Source: Rhodospirillales bacterium (GTDB taxonomy: Bacteria > Pseudomonadota > Alphaproteobacteria > Rhodospirillales > Shumkoniaceae). Taken from it: 64,000 nucleotides of DNA. The stretch spans positions 62,001-126,000 of the forward strand of contig JAHDSF010000002.1 of the NCBI GenBank assembly GCA_018432935.1, given 5' to 3'. The notes below the pieces were generated by a model that had not been told where the DNA came from, made no database searches, and saw only the letters and a list, made by a program, of their open reading frames with translations. The position numbers were made by a program, and so were the translations under genes. Within the stretch, counting starts at the first letter, position 1. The number at the start of each line of letters is the position of its first letter. Shown here in pieces: positions 1 through 6,988 of the stretch.

Positions 1-37
1 TGTGGTGCGGGGCGGAGCCAGCAAGGGAAGCATCGGC

Positions 38-760
38 ATGGACGGTGAGCATGGCGGCGATCGGACCCGGGAATGGTTCGTGCCGTCGTTCGGACCGCCA
101 CGATTCCGCGTCTTCGTCGGCCTCCTCTTCCTGCCCTACACGGCGATGGTGCTGGGTTTTACCCTGATCGGCGCCATGCTGGCCGAAACCGTCGACTGGA
201 AGCGGGTAATGGCGCTGACCGGCGCGTACTTCATCGCGCTCGGCGTCGGCGCCCACGCGCTCGATGCCGTCGGCAGCAAGGGCCGCAAGCCGTGGGGCAG
301 GGTGTTCGGCGACCGCCAGCTGTGGACGCTGGCCGTCGTCTCGGTGGCGGCGGCCTACGCAATCCTGATCCCCTACATGATCGCCGACGTGCCGCTGCTG
401 TGGCCGATCGCGATCGCCGAGGGCTTCTTCCTGGTCGCCTACAATCTCGAGCTGTTCGGCGGGCGCTTCCATACCGACGGCTGGTTCGCGCTGTCATGGG
501 GCGGGTTGCCGGTGACGGCGGGCTACGTGATGCAGACTGATTCGCTGTCGATTCCGGTGATCATGCTGGCGGGGGCGGCGGCGTTCTTCAGCCTGGTCGA
601 GATCAAGGCGTCGCGGCCCTACAAGGTGTTGCGCCGCGAGGGCTCCTCCGAGGCCGCAGCGGTCGCCCATGCGGCCGCTTATGAGGCGGTGCTGAAATCG
701 ATCAGCGGCGGCGTCGTCCTCACCGCCGCCGGCCTTACCCTGTGGCGCGCCTGGGCCTGA
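38..760 (+). CDS. UbiA-like polytopic membrane protein
   Basis: A 240-residue integral membrane protein with about seven to eight hydrophobic segments. The layout, with a conserved HALD motif in the first cytoplasmic loop and a YNLELFGGRFHTD loop later, resembles prenyltransferase-like (UbiA superfamily) proteins. I do not see the paired Asp-rich DDxxD motifs of active aromatic prenyltransferases, so enzymatic activity is not supported. The ATG at 38 is preferred over the upstream GTG at 2 because GGGAAG lies 7-8 bases before it. The 3' end overlaps the convergent methyltransferase gene by 26 bp. Function unknown. Confidence 0.6.
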   Translation: MDGEHGGDRTREWFVPSFGPPRFRVFVGLLFLPYTAMVLGFTLIGAMLAETVDWKRVMALTGAYFIALGVGAHALDAVGSKGRKPWGRVFGDRQLWTLAVVSVAAAYAILIPYMIADVPLLWPIAIAEGFFLVAYNLELFGGRFHTDGWFALSWGGLPVTAGYVMQTDSLSIPVIMLAGAAAFFSLVEIKASRPYKVLRREGSSEAAAVAHAAAYEAVLKSISGGVVLTAAGLTLWRAWA

Positions 761-1469
761 CAGCCACCGCGGGGGCCGAGCTTCGCTTCGCCGTCACCAT
801 CGCCGAGCCATAGGCGGCGAGATACTCCATCCGCACCTGCTCGAAGCGGTTGGTCCGCAGGGCGTTGTGAAGGTCGTCGACCCAGTTCGTGCGCTCGATC
901 AACTGCGGCAGGCCGAAATAGATCTCCCGCCAGGCCGGGAACATCCGCACGCCCCACCGTTGCAGCAAGCGGAAATAGAGCCGCCAGGTACGCAGCAGCC
1001 AGGGCTGTGGGGGCAGTACGAAGTCATGCATCAGAAGAACGCCGCCGGGGTTCAGCATGGCGAGGCTGTTGGCGGTGAGAAGCGGCAGATCGGCATACTT
1101 GGCGAGGTACGACGAGGCGACGCAATCGAACGGGGCGTCGGCCACGTAATCCTCGGCGCGCGACAGTACCAGCTCGACGTTGCCGAGGCCCGCCTTGCGC
1201 ACTTTGTCGCGGGCGATGGCGAGGTACTCTTCGCGCAGTTCGACGCCGACCACATGGGCGCGGGGCAGGGCGCGGGCGATTGCCATGGTCGAGATGCCGG
1301 TGCCGCACGCCAAGTCCAGGACCCGCCCGGCCTCGCGGGGAATTGCTGCGACGATGCTGCGTTTCCACAGCCGGTCGCAGCCGAAGGTGGCGGCGTTGAC
1401 CATGAAGTCGTAGCTGGCGCCGGTGCCTTCGAAGAAGGTCTCGACGAGAGCGGTGCGGGAATCCCCCAT
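735..1469 (-). CDS. class I SAM-dependent methyltransferase
   Basis: A 244-residue soluble protein with a Rossmann-type SAM-binding domain in the first half. Motif I is VLDLACGTGIS, followed by a GVEL acidic strand end and an ALNPGGVLL-like post-motif region (SLAMLNPGGVLLMHDF). The layout resembles UbiE/small-molecule C- or O-methyltransferases; the substrate cannot be read from sequence. The C-terminus is basic and probably flexible. It ends inside the convergent UbiA-like gene (26-bp overlap) and starts 153 bp from the divergent NDUFS4-like gene, so the two may share a control region. Confidence 0.75.
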   Translation of the reverse strand: MGDSRTALVETFFEGTGASYDFMVNAATFGCDRLWKRSIVAAIPREAGRVLDLACGTGISTMAIARALPRAHVVGVELREEYLAIARDKVRKAGLGNVELVLSRAEDYVADAPFDCVASSYLAKYADLPLLTANSLAMLNPGGVLLMHDFVLPPQPWLLRTWRLYFRLLQRWGVRMFPAWREIYFGLPQLIERTNWVDDLHNALRTNRFEQVRMEYLAAYGSAMVTAKRSSAPAVAVRPRRATG

Positions 1470-1622
1470 GGCGGCTTCCGATCCGGGTGAGGTTTCCCTC
1501 CATATGGGAGGAGGTCGCGGCCTTTACGCGGCCGGCGTCCCGCGGTATCGTCGCCGCGCCCCACGCTGGTTGCCGTTCGGCGGGGGCGGCCTACCTTTGC
1601 AGTGTCAGGAAGCCGAGGAATC

Positions 1623-1931
1623 ATGGCGGACGTCCGCATCTTTCGACCGGCCCGGAACGCGATGCAGTCGGGGCGCAAGCAGACCCGGCAGTGGGTTCTC
1701 GAGTACGAGCCGCAGAGCCCGAAGTTCATCGATCCGCTAATGGGCTGGACGGGCAGCCTCGACACCCGTGACCAGGTGCGCCTGCAGTTCGCCACCAAGG
1801 AGGCGGCGATCGCGTTTGCCGACAGGCACGGCCTCAGCTACCGGCTTCAAGAGCCGGAGGTCGCGGCCCCTGTGCGTCCCGTCAGCTACGCGGAGAAACT
1901 GCGCTCGCCCAGATTGGGGCGGCTCACGTAA
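1623..1931 (+). CDS. NDUFS4-like accessory subunit of respiratory complex I
   Basis: A 102-residue protein of the ETC complex I subunit family (homologues of the 18-kDa mitochondrial NDUFS4/AQDQ subunit). Visible family features are the N-terminal VRIFRPARNAMQSG segment, the WVLEYEP strand, the PLMGWTGS motif and the LQFATKEAAIAFADRHG helix. Known bacterial homologues occur in alphaproteobacteria and attach to the matrix-side arm of NADH:quinone oxidoreductase. The start is the ATG at 1623 with AGCCGAGGAA just upstream; an in-frame ATG at 1602 has no such site. The gene is about 36 kb away from the nuo operon and stands alone, so it must be expressed in trans. Confidence 0.85.
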   Translation: MADVRIFRPARNAMQSGRKQTRQWVLEYEPQSPKFIDPLMGWTGSLDTRDQVRLQFATKEAAIAFADRHGLSYRLQEPEVAAPVRPVSYAEKLRSPRLGRLT

Positions 1932-1945
1932 GGTCCCTTCGGAAT

Positions 1946-2021
1946 GCGCCCGTAGCTCAGCGGATAGAGCAGGAGCCTTCTAAGCTCAAGGTCGCAGGTT
2001 CGAGTCCTGCCGGGCGCGCCA
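1946..2021 (+). tRNA. tRNA-Arg (anticodon TCT)
   Basis: A 76-nt cloverleaf with CCA encoded. The acceptor GCGCCCG pairs with CGGGCGC, the D arm is GCTC/GAGC, the anticodon loop CTTCTAA gives TCT (reads AGA), and the T arm is GCAGG-TTCGAGT-CCTGC. The outermost anticodon-stem pair is a G-A mismatch. It lies between the NDUFS4-like gene and an unassigned gene, 14 bp after the former, and could be processed from a shared transcript. Confidence 0.95.
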
Positions 2022-2053
2022 GTTTTCAGACCTCCATCGGCGCGAGATGCGAT

Positions 2054-2815
2054 ATGGCCGTGCGAGACGTCGAGTTCTGCGGTGACGGCGAGCTCGGCTA
2101 CGAGCGCAGTCGTACCCGGTTCGCGCCGGGCACCGGCCTGGCGATGGACGACGCCTATCGGCTGGCGCACCTGCCGCTGGTGGCGCCCCGGCATTCGCGA
2201 GCGATCGCCTCCCGCCCCGGCAAGCCGTACCTGATGGGGCGCCGGCCACGTTCGTTCTCTCTGGTGCTGCCGATACCGGCGGAGGTTCTGTTCGCCGCGC
2301 CGCCCTATCGCGAGCTGGAGGGCGAGCTACGGGCCGCTTCGTTTGCCGGAAAGGTCGCCTGGGATCTCCTGGAGCCGCGCCGCGACCGTCTCCATGCGAC
2401 ACTCTGCGGCGGTCTCGGGGTGCAGGAGACGGCGCCCATCCTCGACCCGGCGGTGCTCGACGAGCTCGCACGCCTGGGTCCCATCCATGCCGGGGTGCGC
2501 GGCCCGTTTTCGGGCAACGTCAACCTGGGGCGCCTGTATCTTCCGGTCTACCCCGAGCGCCGGGACGGAGAGAACGTGTTCCGCCGCATCCAGCGAATCC
2601 TGGGTCGGCCCGAGACCGATCTCTACCTGGTCGGGCTCCACAACCTGAATGACGACCTCGACGGCGGCGAGGCGGATGCCCTGGCGGCGCTGCTCGAACG
2701 CTGGCGCGACCGGGTCTTGTTGCGTCTTGCGGTCGACCGGCTTTGGCTGCTGGGCACCACCGACGATCTGGTTCTGGACACACCCGTGATCCAGGAGATC
2801 CCTCTGACCGGGTAA
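2054..2815 (+). CDS. unassigned protein with a single 2H-phosphoesterase-like HxT motif
   Basis: A 253-residue soluble protein (from the first ATG) that I do not recognise with confidence. The central part reads as alternating strands and helices, and DRLHATLCGGLG (His114-Ala-Thr116) resembles the first HxT motif of 2H phosphoesterases/RNA 2',3'-cyclic phosphodiesterases. The expected second HxT motif near the C-terminus is absent; that region reads VDRLWLLGTTDDLVLD. It may be a diverged, one-motif member or an unrelated fold. The first ~50 residues are poorly structured in appearance, and the ATG at 2144 is a reasonable alternative start. It follows tRNA-Arg by 32 bp. Confidence 0.55.
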   Translation: MAVRDVEFCGDGELGYERSRTRFAPGTGLAMDDAYRLAHLPLVAPRHSRAIASRPGKPYLMGRRPRSFSLVLPIPAEVLFAAPPYRELEGELRAASFAGKVAWDLLEPRRDRLHATLCGGLGVQETAPILDPAVLDELARLGPIHAGVRGPFSGNVNLGRLYLPVYPERRDGENVFRRIQRILGRPETDLYLVGLHNLNDDLDGGEADALAALLERWRDRVLLRLAVDRLWLLGTTDDLVLDTPVIQEIPLTG

Positions 2816-2893
2816 GCCTACCCCGTCCGGCCGCTGGCAGCCGATGACCATCTTCCCTTATGCTGGACTTGCGAACGGACGAGGGAGGAACGC

Positions 2894-3652
2894 ATGTTCG
2901 GAGGGGGAAAGGCGCTGGTGGCGGCGCTCGCCGCAGGGATTCTGATGCTGCCGGTGGCGGCCATGGGCCAGGGCAGTCTGCTGGATGCCGTCCGCGGCGC
3001 GGTCGGCGGTGCGGCCTCGCCAGGCACTGCCAAGCCGTCGGGGAGCGCCTCGGCTGCCGACATCGCCGGCGGCCTGCGCGAGGCGCTCCGGGTCGGCACC
3101 GAGCGAGTCGTGGCCACGGTGGGAAAGCAGGACGGCTTCAACGCCGACCCCGCCATCCACATTCCGCTGCCCGACAGGCTCGCACAGGCGCAGAGTCTGC
3201 TGCGCAAGGCCGGCATGTCGTCGCTGGCCGACGATCTGGAGCTGCGCATCAACCGCGCGGCCGAGTCCGCCGCGCCGGAAGCCAAGCGCATCTTCTGGAA
3301 TGCCGTCGAGGCGATGACGCTGGAGGACGCACGGTCGATCCTCGACGGCCCGCAGGATGCGGCAACGCAGTATTTCCGTCGTACCATGTCGCCCGAGCTC
3401 AAGACCGGGATGCGGCCGATCGTCGACAAGAGCCTAGCCGAGGCGGGCGCGGTGAAATCCTACGACGCGCTGGTCGGCAAGGCACGCGCCATGCCGCTCA
3501 TGCCCGACCTCAAGGCGAACCTTACCGATCATGCGCTGGACGGCGCCTTGTCGGGTCTCTTCCACTACCTCGCCAAGGAGGAGGCGGCAATCCGCAGCGA
3601 TCCGGCGCGCCGGACGACGGACATCCTGAAGAAGGTTTTTGGCCGAGGATAA
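2894..3652 (+). CDS. DUF4197 family exported protein
   Basis: A 252-residue protein with an N-terminal signal peptide (hydrophobic stretch to about residue 23, likely cleavage after AAMG) and a DUF4197 domain over the rest. Family signatures include the GLREAL segment, the NADPAIHIPLPDRL stretch, and the alternating helices ending DALVGKARAMPLMPDL and HALDGALSGLFHYLAKEE. The function of the family is unknown; most members are periplasmic or lipid-anchored. GAGGGAGGAAC precedes the ATG at optimal distance. A hairpin plus T-rich tract lies 87 bp downstream. Confidence 0.85.
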   Translation: MFGGGKALVAALAAGILMLPVAAMGQGSLLDAVRGAVGGAASPGTAKPSGSASAADIAGGLREALRVGTERVVATVGKQDGFNADPAIHIPLPDRLAQAQSLLRKAGMSSLADDLELRINRAAESAAPEAKRIFWNAVEAMTLEDARSILDGPQDAATQYFRRTMSPELKTGMRPIVDKSLAEAGAVKSYDALVGKARAMPLMPDLKANLTDHALDGALSGLFHYLAKEEAAIRSDPARRTTDILKKVFGRG

Positions 3653-3738
3653 GGCCGCCCCCTGTTGCGGCCGCTCGCCCTTGAATTGTGGTGGTACGTT
3701 ATTACGTAACCGGGCGTTCCTCCCAAACCTGACGCCTG

Positions 3739-3766
3739 GCCCGGCCCTTGCGCCGGGTCTCTTTTC
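3739..3766 (+). terminator. rho-independent terminator after the DUF4197 gene
   Basis: The stem GCCCGGC/GCCGGGT (one G-T pair) with a 6-nt loop is followed by CTCTTTTCTT. It sits immediately before the 3' end of the convergent nuclease-like gene. Confidence 0.6.
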
Positions 3767-3767
3767 T

Positions 3768-4199
3768 TCAGGGGTTACACCAGCCGGCGCGGGTGCCGCC
3801 GTCGTAAGCGCGGGCCAGGCGCTTCGTGGTCAACGTCTCGGCCAGGTCGCGGCCGTCCACCTTCACCGTCGCCAGAACCCGTCCATACTTCTCCCACGTG
3901 GGGTCGCAGAACTCGACCGAGCGTGCCTCGAGGAGAACGCCGCTGACGTAATCGCGCGCGGCGGTGGCAGCCTTTCGCTCGCGCGGGCACTTGCCCTTGA
4001 TCTCGGGGGCGTCGACGCCGCGCAGGCGCACCGACACGGCGGACAGTTCGGGCGGCAGGCCGGGCATGCTGATGCGTATGGTGTCGGCGTCGTAGCTCGG
4101 CCGTCCATCGCCGCCCAGACGCAACGGCCAGCGGTAGCAGGCGGCGTTCGCGGGAAAGGCGACGAAAAACGCAACGACAAGGACCAGAACCCGCGACAC
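3768..4199 (-). CDS. exported thermonuclease-like (SNase fold) protein
   Basis: A protein of the staphylococcal nuclease-like OB-fold family. From the GTG at 4199 it is 143 residues and begins with a compact signal peptide (SRVLVLVVAFFVAFPANA). The catalytic framework is visible: VRLRGVDAPEI supplies the first Arg and the Glu, and KYGRVLA supplies the second Arg. A Cys in GKC and one in EFCDP could form a disulfide. The ATG at 4286 gives a 172-residue form with an unlikely basic leader, so I chose the GTG. It is divergent from the lipoprotein gene; a CCCATATGGG palindrome lies in the shared upstream region at 4305-4314. Substrate unknown. Confidence 0.75.
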   Translation of the reverse strand: MSRVLVLVVAFFVAFPANAACYRWPLRLGGDGRPSYDADTIRISMPGLPPELSAVSVRLRGVDAPEIKGKCPRERKAATAARDYVSGVLLEARSVEFCDPTWEKYGRVLATVKVDGRDLAETLTTKRLARAYDGGTRAGWCNP

Positions 4200-4331
4200 G
4201 CCGACTACCGGACCGGAGGGAAAGCCGCGGGCATGGTGGCCGGCAACCGTTAGCAACCGGTAAAGGGGGGTCGGAGAGGACGGCATGAAACCGGCGCAAT
4301 TCTTCCCATATGGGTGGCAGGAGGTGTCCGG

Positions 4332-4967
4332 ATGCGCCGTAAACTGCCCTTCGTCGCGATGATCCTGCTGCCGCTGCTGTTGGCCGCTTGCGGTCCCACT
4401 CTTGTGCGCACCGACGTGACCCGGTTCCACGCGCTGGCGCCAGCGCCGGCATCCCGCACCTTCACCATCCTGCCCGAACCCGGTCAGGCGGGCAGCCTGG
4501 AGTTCCAGCGCAACGCAGACCTGGTGGCGGCGGCGCTGACCAACCAGGGCTGGCGAGCGATCCCGCCGACATCGAGCGACGCCGATACGGTCGTCACCTT
4601 GCGCTGGGGGGTCGGGGAACCCAACACGATCGTCACCCAGGACCCGCCGCCCACCTTCGGCACCAGCTTCGGTCATGGTCACCGCGGCCACTGGGCGGGA
4701 GCGGGGATCGGCATTCCGCTTGGGCCGTACAGCTGGGAGACCCGGGTCGTGAACTACTACCCGAAGTGGCTGGAGGTCAGGATCGCCGACGCCGCAGCCC
4801 GGCGGCGCGGCGAGCAGCGCCTGCTGTTCGAGGGTCGGGCGGTGGCCGAGGGCACGCGACGCGAGATCACGCCGGTCATGCCCTATCTGGTGGAGGGCCT
4901 GTTCACCGGGTTTCCGGGCGCCAACGGCACCACCGTGCGCGTCGACGTGCCGGTGCCGGAGTCCTGA
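4332..4967 (+). CDS. DUF4136-like outer-membrane lipoprotein
   Basis: A 211-residue lipoprotein. The N-terminus is a lipoprotein signal with LLLAAC lipobox, so Cys20 should be acylated. The mature part follows the DUF4136 pattern: a strand TFTILPEP, a helix NADLVAAALTNQGW, the SDADTVVTLRW strand, a Gly/His-rich loop, and the strand RVVNYYPKWLEVRIAD. Family function is unknown. The ATG at 4332 is preceded by AGGAGG; the in-frame GTG at 4314 would overlap that site. It ends 6 bp from the convergent hisI. Confidence 0.8.
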   Translation: MRRKLPFVAMILLPLLLAACGPTLVRTDVTRFHALAPAPASRTFTILPEPGQAGSLEFQRNADLVAAALTNQGWRAIPPTSSDADTVVTLRWGVGEPNTIVTQDPPPTFGTSFGHGHRGHWAGAGIGIPLGPYSWETRVVNYYPKWLEVRIADAAARRRGEQRLLFEGRAVAEGTRREITPVMPYLVEGLFTGFPGANGTTVRVDVPVPES

Positions 4968-4973
4968 ACCCGC

Positions 4974-5372
4974 TCAGCCATACAATGTCTTGGGATCGAT
5001 CTCGATCTCCGCGATCACCGCCGGGCGCCCGTTCCTCAGCGCGTTGAAGAAGCAGTTGCGGCGCCCGGTATGGCAGGCCACCCCGTGCTGCTCGACCAAC
5101 AGCAGCAGGGTGTCGCCGTCGCAGTCCCAACGGAAGTCGCGCAGCGTCTGGTGCTGGCCTGAGCTTTCCCCCTTGCGCCAGAGCTGGGCCCGCGACCGCG
5201 ACCAGTAGCAGACCCGGCCGGTGCGCAAAGTCTCCGCGACCGCTTCCGCGTTCATCCACGCCATCATCAGGACCTCGCCGGTGTCGTGCTGCTGCGCGAT
5301 CGCCGGAACCAGGCCGTCGGCGTTGAAACGGAGCGCCGCGAGGACGGCGCTGATCTCGGATTCCTCGGGCAT
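4974..5372 (-). CDS. hisI: phosphoribosyl-AMP cyclohydrolase
   Basis: A 132-residue cytosolic enzyme that opens the purine ring of phosphoribosyl-AMP, the third step of histidine biosynthesis. The core signatures are MMAWMN, VCYWSRSRAQLWRKGE, the metal-binding DCDGD (Cys84 with Asp83/85/87) and ACHTGRRNCF (Cys100 and Cys107 for zinc). It is the monofunctional form without a HisE pyrophosphohydrolase domain. No other his gene is nearby. The start faces the zur-like gene across about 114 bp of divergent promoter DNA. Confidence 0.95.
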   Translation of the reverse strand: MPEESEISAVLAALRFNADGLVPAIAQQHDTGEVLMMAWMNAEAVAETLRTGRVCYWSRSRAQLWRKGESSGQHQTLRDFRWDCDGDTLLLLVEQHGVACHTGRRNCFFNALRNGRPAVIAEIEIDPKTLYG

Positions 5373-5486
5373 CGGGGGTCCCCCAATCGGATGACACGGT
5401 CGCGCACTGTATATCGTTCCTGTTGGCGTCGATGGAACAGGACATTATGTTTCTTTTTCTGGAAATGGCCCGAAGGCGGACATCCC

Positions 5487-5981
5487 ATGTTGAACGAGGC
5501 GCGCACCTTCCTTCACGAGCCGCAGGACTACCAGGACTTCCGTGACAGCGCGCTCCATCAGGCCGAGATCATCTGCGAGCACCGCGGCGTGCGCCTGACC
5601 AAGCTGCGCAAGCGGGTGCTCGAAATCCTGTGGCAACGGAATATCCCGATCGGCGCCTACGACATCCTCGACGTGTTGAAGAAGGAGCGCGCCGGCGCCG
5701 CGCCGCCGACGGTTTACCGCGTGCTGGAGTTCCTGGTCGAGAACGGCCTGGTCCACCGCATCGAGCGGCTCAACGCCTACCTCGGCTGCCGCCGGCCGGC
5801 GGAGCGCCATACCGCTCAGTTCCTGCTCTGCAGGGGCTGCGGCGCCGTGGCCGAGATGAGCGACAAGGGGATCGACGAGGCGATCGACGACGCCGCCCGG
5901 GGGATGGGGTTCGAGCTCAGCAACTCGACGATCGAGCTCGAAGGCCTTTGCCCCCGTTGCCGGAGCCGCGGCGCGGAATAG
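5487..5981 (+). CDS. zur: Fur-family regulator, Zur type
   Basis: A 164-residue DNA-binding regulator. A winged helix occupies residues 30-90 (RLTKLRKRVLEIL, PPTVYRVLEFLVENGL), followed by the dimerisation/metal domain. Two CxxC pairs for the structural zinc are present: Cys115/Cys118 (CRGC) and Cys155/Cys158 (CPRC). His108 and Cys101 are candidates for the sensory site. The arrangement fits zinc-responsive Zur rather than Fur, but no zinc uptake genes lie in the window. The ATG at 5487 is used; upstream in-frame codons read through promoter DNA. The 3' end overlaps the convergent merR-like gene by 65 bp. Confidence 0.82.
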   Translation: MLNEARTFLHEPQDYQDFRDSALHQAEIICEHRGVRLTKLRKRVLEILWQRNIPIGAYDILDVLKKERAGAAPPTVYRVLEFLVENGLVHRIERLNAYLGCRRPAERHTAQFLLCRGCGAVAEMSDKGIDEAIDDAARGMGFELSNSTIELEGLCPRCRSRGAE

Positions 5982-6402
5982 GTGGGTCCGCACCGATCGC
6001 CTCGACGATCGGGCACGGCACGTCTTCGGGCATATGCTCGCAATGGTGAACGAGGGTCCTCATCGTCGCGATGAGCTTGCGAAGCGCCTTCTCCCTCCTC
6101 TGCAGGTCGGTGAGGCGGGCCTGGGCGAGGCTGCGGATACGCGTCCGCTCCTGGGTGCTGTCCAACCTCAGGAGTTCGTTGATCTCGGCCAGGGTAAACC
6201 CGGCGGCCTGACCGTTGCGGATGAACCTTAAGCGGCGCAAAGCCGAGACGTCGTACTGGCGCACCTTGCCGTTCGGCGACGGTGCGGGAACCGGCAGCAG
6301 CCCCTGGCGTTGGTAGAAGCGGATCGTCTCGACGCCGACCCCGGCTGCCTCGGCGAGGCGGCCGATCGGACCCCAGGAAAACTCTTCTTGACTCCGTACC
6401 AT
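5917..6402 (-). CDS. MerR-family regulator related to mercury-type sensors
   Basis: A 161-residue regulator. The N-terminal winged helix (IGRLAEAAGVGVETIRFY) and a long dimerisation helix are clear. By alignment with Tn501 MerR, two of the three metal-binding cysteines are kept (Cys121 and Cys130, in HHCEHMPEDVPCPIV, spacing 9), but the first (MerR Cys82) is replaced by Arg86. A mercury sensor needs all three, so the ligand is probably different. The ATG at 6402 lies inside a perfect dyad, and an ATG at 6453 would add 17 unconserved residues. It is divergent from the DUF4396 gene, its likely target. Confidence 0.8.
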   Translation of the reverse strand: MVRSQEEFSWGPIGRLAEAAGVGVETIRFYQRQGLLPVPAPSPNGKVRQYDVSALRRLRFIRNGQAAGFTLAEINELLRLDSTQERTRIRSLAQARLTDLQRREKALRKLIATMRTLVHHCEHMPEDVPCPIVEAIGADPPIPRRGSGNGGKGLRARSSSC

Positions 6403-6418
6403 GGTACGGAATGTAGAG
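6388..6418 (+). promoter_or_regulatory. MerR-type promoter with perfect 18-bp operator
   Basis: TTGACT (6388-6393) is followed by TGTAGA (6412-6417) with an 18-bp spacer, and TCCGTACCATGGTACGGA at 6393-6410 is a perfect palindrome filling the spacer. A long spacer occupied by a dyad is the hallmark of MerR-activated promoters, where the regulator untwists the DNA. The promoter points at the DUF4396 gene. The same dyad contains the start codon of the divergent merR-like gene, so binding should also affect the regulator's own expression. Confidence 0.75.
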
Positions 6419-6451
6419 AGGCTGCATATCGCTTCCAAGGAGATATGCGCC

Positions 6452-6925
6452 ATGAACGGACAATATCACGATCATCCCGGCGGAGCCTCGCTGAACCGCG
6501 TCGCCGCGAGCGCCACCCTGCACTGCCTCACCGGCTGTGCCATCGGCGAAACCCTCGGCATGGTCATCGGCGTGGCGCTTGGGTTCGGTACCGGGCTTAC
6601 GATAGCCCTTGCCGTCGCCCTGGCGTTCGGGTTCGGCTACGCCTTCACGCTGGCGCCCCTGCTGCGGGCCGGCCTGGGGTGGCCGGCGGCGCTGAAGCTG
6701 GCGCTTGCCGCAGACACGGCGTCGATCACGGTGATGGAGATCGTCGACAACACCATCATGCTGTTCATTCCCGGGGCCATGGACGCCGGGTTGACCGAGT
6801 TTCTGTTCTGGGGCGCTCTGGCTTTGTCCCTCGCGGTCGCCGCTCTGGCCGCATTCCCGGTCAACCGCTGGCTTATCGGGCACGGCCGGGGCCATGCCGT
6901 CGTCCATGCCCACCACCGGCACTGA
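6452..6925 (+). CDS. DUF4396 small membrane protein with His-rich ends
   Basis: A 157-residue membrane protein with about four transmembrane segments. Residues 24-33 read HCLTGCAIGE, the DUF4396 signature with a His and two Cys at the head of the first helix. A second charged-in-membrane motif is SITVMEIVDNT. The termini are His-rich (QYHDH at the start, GHGRGHAVVHAHHRH at the end), which suggests metal binding; this is inference. AAGGAGATATG precedes the ATG at 6452. Control by the adjacent MerR-like regulator through the 6393-6410 dyad is likely. The gene ends at a strong terminator, so regulator and target form a self-contained unit. Confidence 0.75.
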   Translation: MNGQYHDHPGGASLNRVAASATLHCLTGCAIGETLGMVIGVALGFGTGLTIALAVALAFGFGYAFTLAPLLRAGLGWPAALKLALAADTASITVMEIVDNTIMLFIPGAMDAGLTEFLFWGALALSLAVAALAAFPVNRWLIGHGRGHAVVHAHHRH

Positions 6926-6943
6926 CGGGGCGAAGCGGGCGGA

Positions 6944-6971
6944 GATCGGCCGGGCGACCGGCCGATCTTTT
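6944..6971 (+). terminator. rho-independent terminator after the DUF4396 gene
   Basis: A perfect 10-bp stem, GATCGGCCGG/CCGGCCGATC, with a GCGA tetraloop is followed by TTTT. It separates the DUF4396 gene from the convergent metC. Confidence 0.85.
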
Positions 6972-6988
6972 CCGTCCGGACCGGCTTG

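Noticed and set aside
5373-5486. Zur operator between hisI and zur
   Set aside because: The stretch is AT-richer than its surroundings and includes GGAACAGGACATTATG, but I could not find a convincing palindrome like the known TGTTATAACA-type Zur boxes.
5917-6402. Mercury-resistance regulator MerR with a mer operon
   Set aside because: The first metal-binding Cys is replaced by Arg, and no merT, merP or merA is present nearby.
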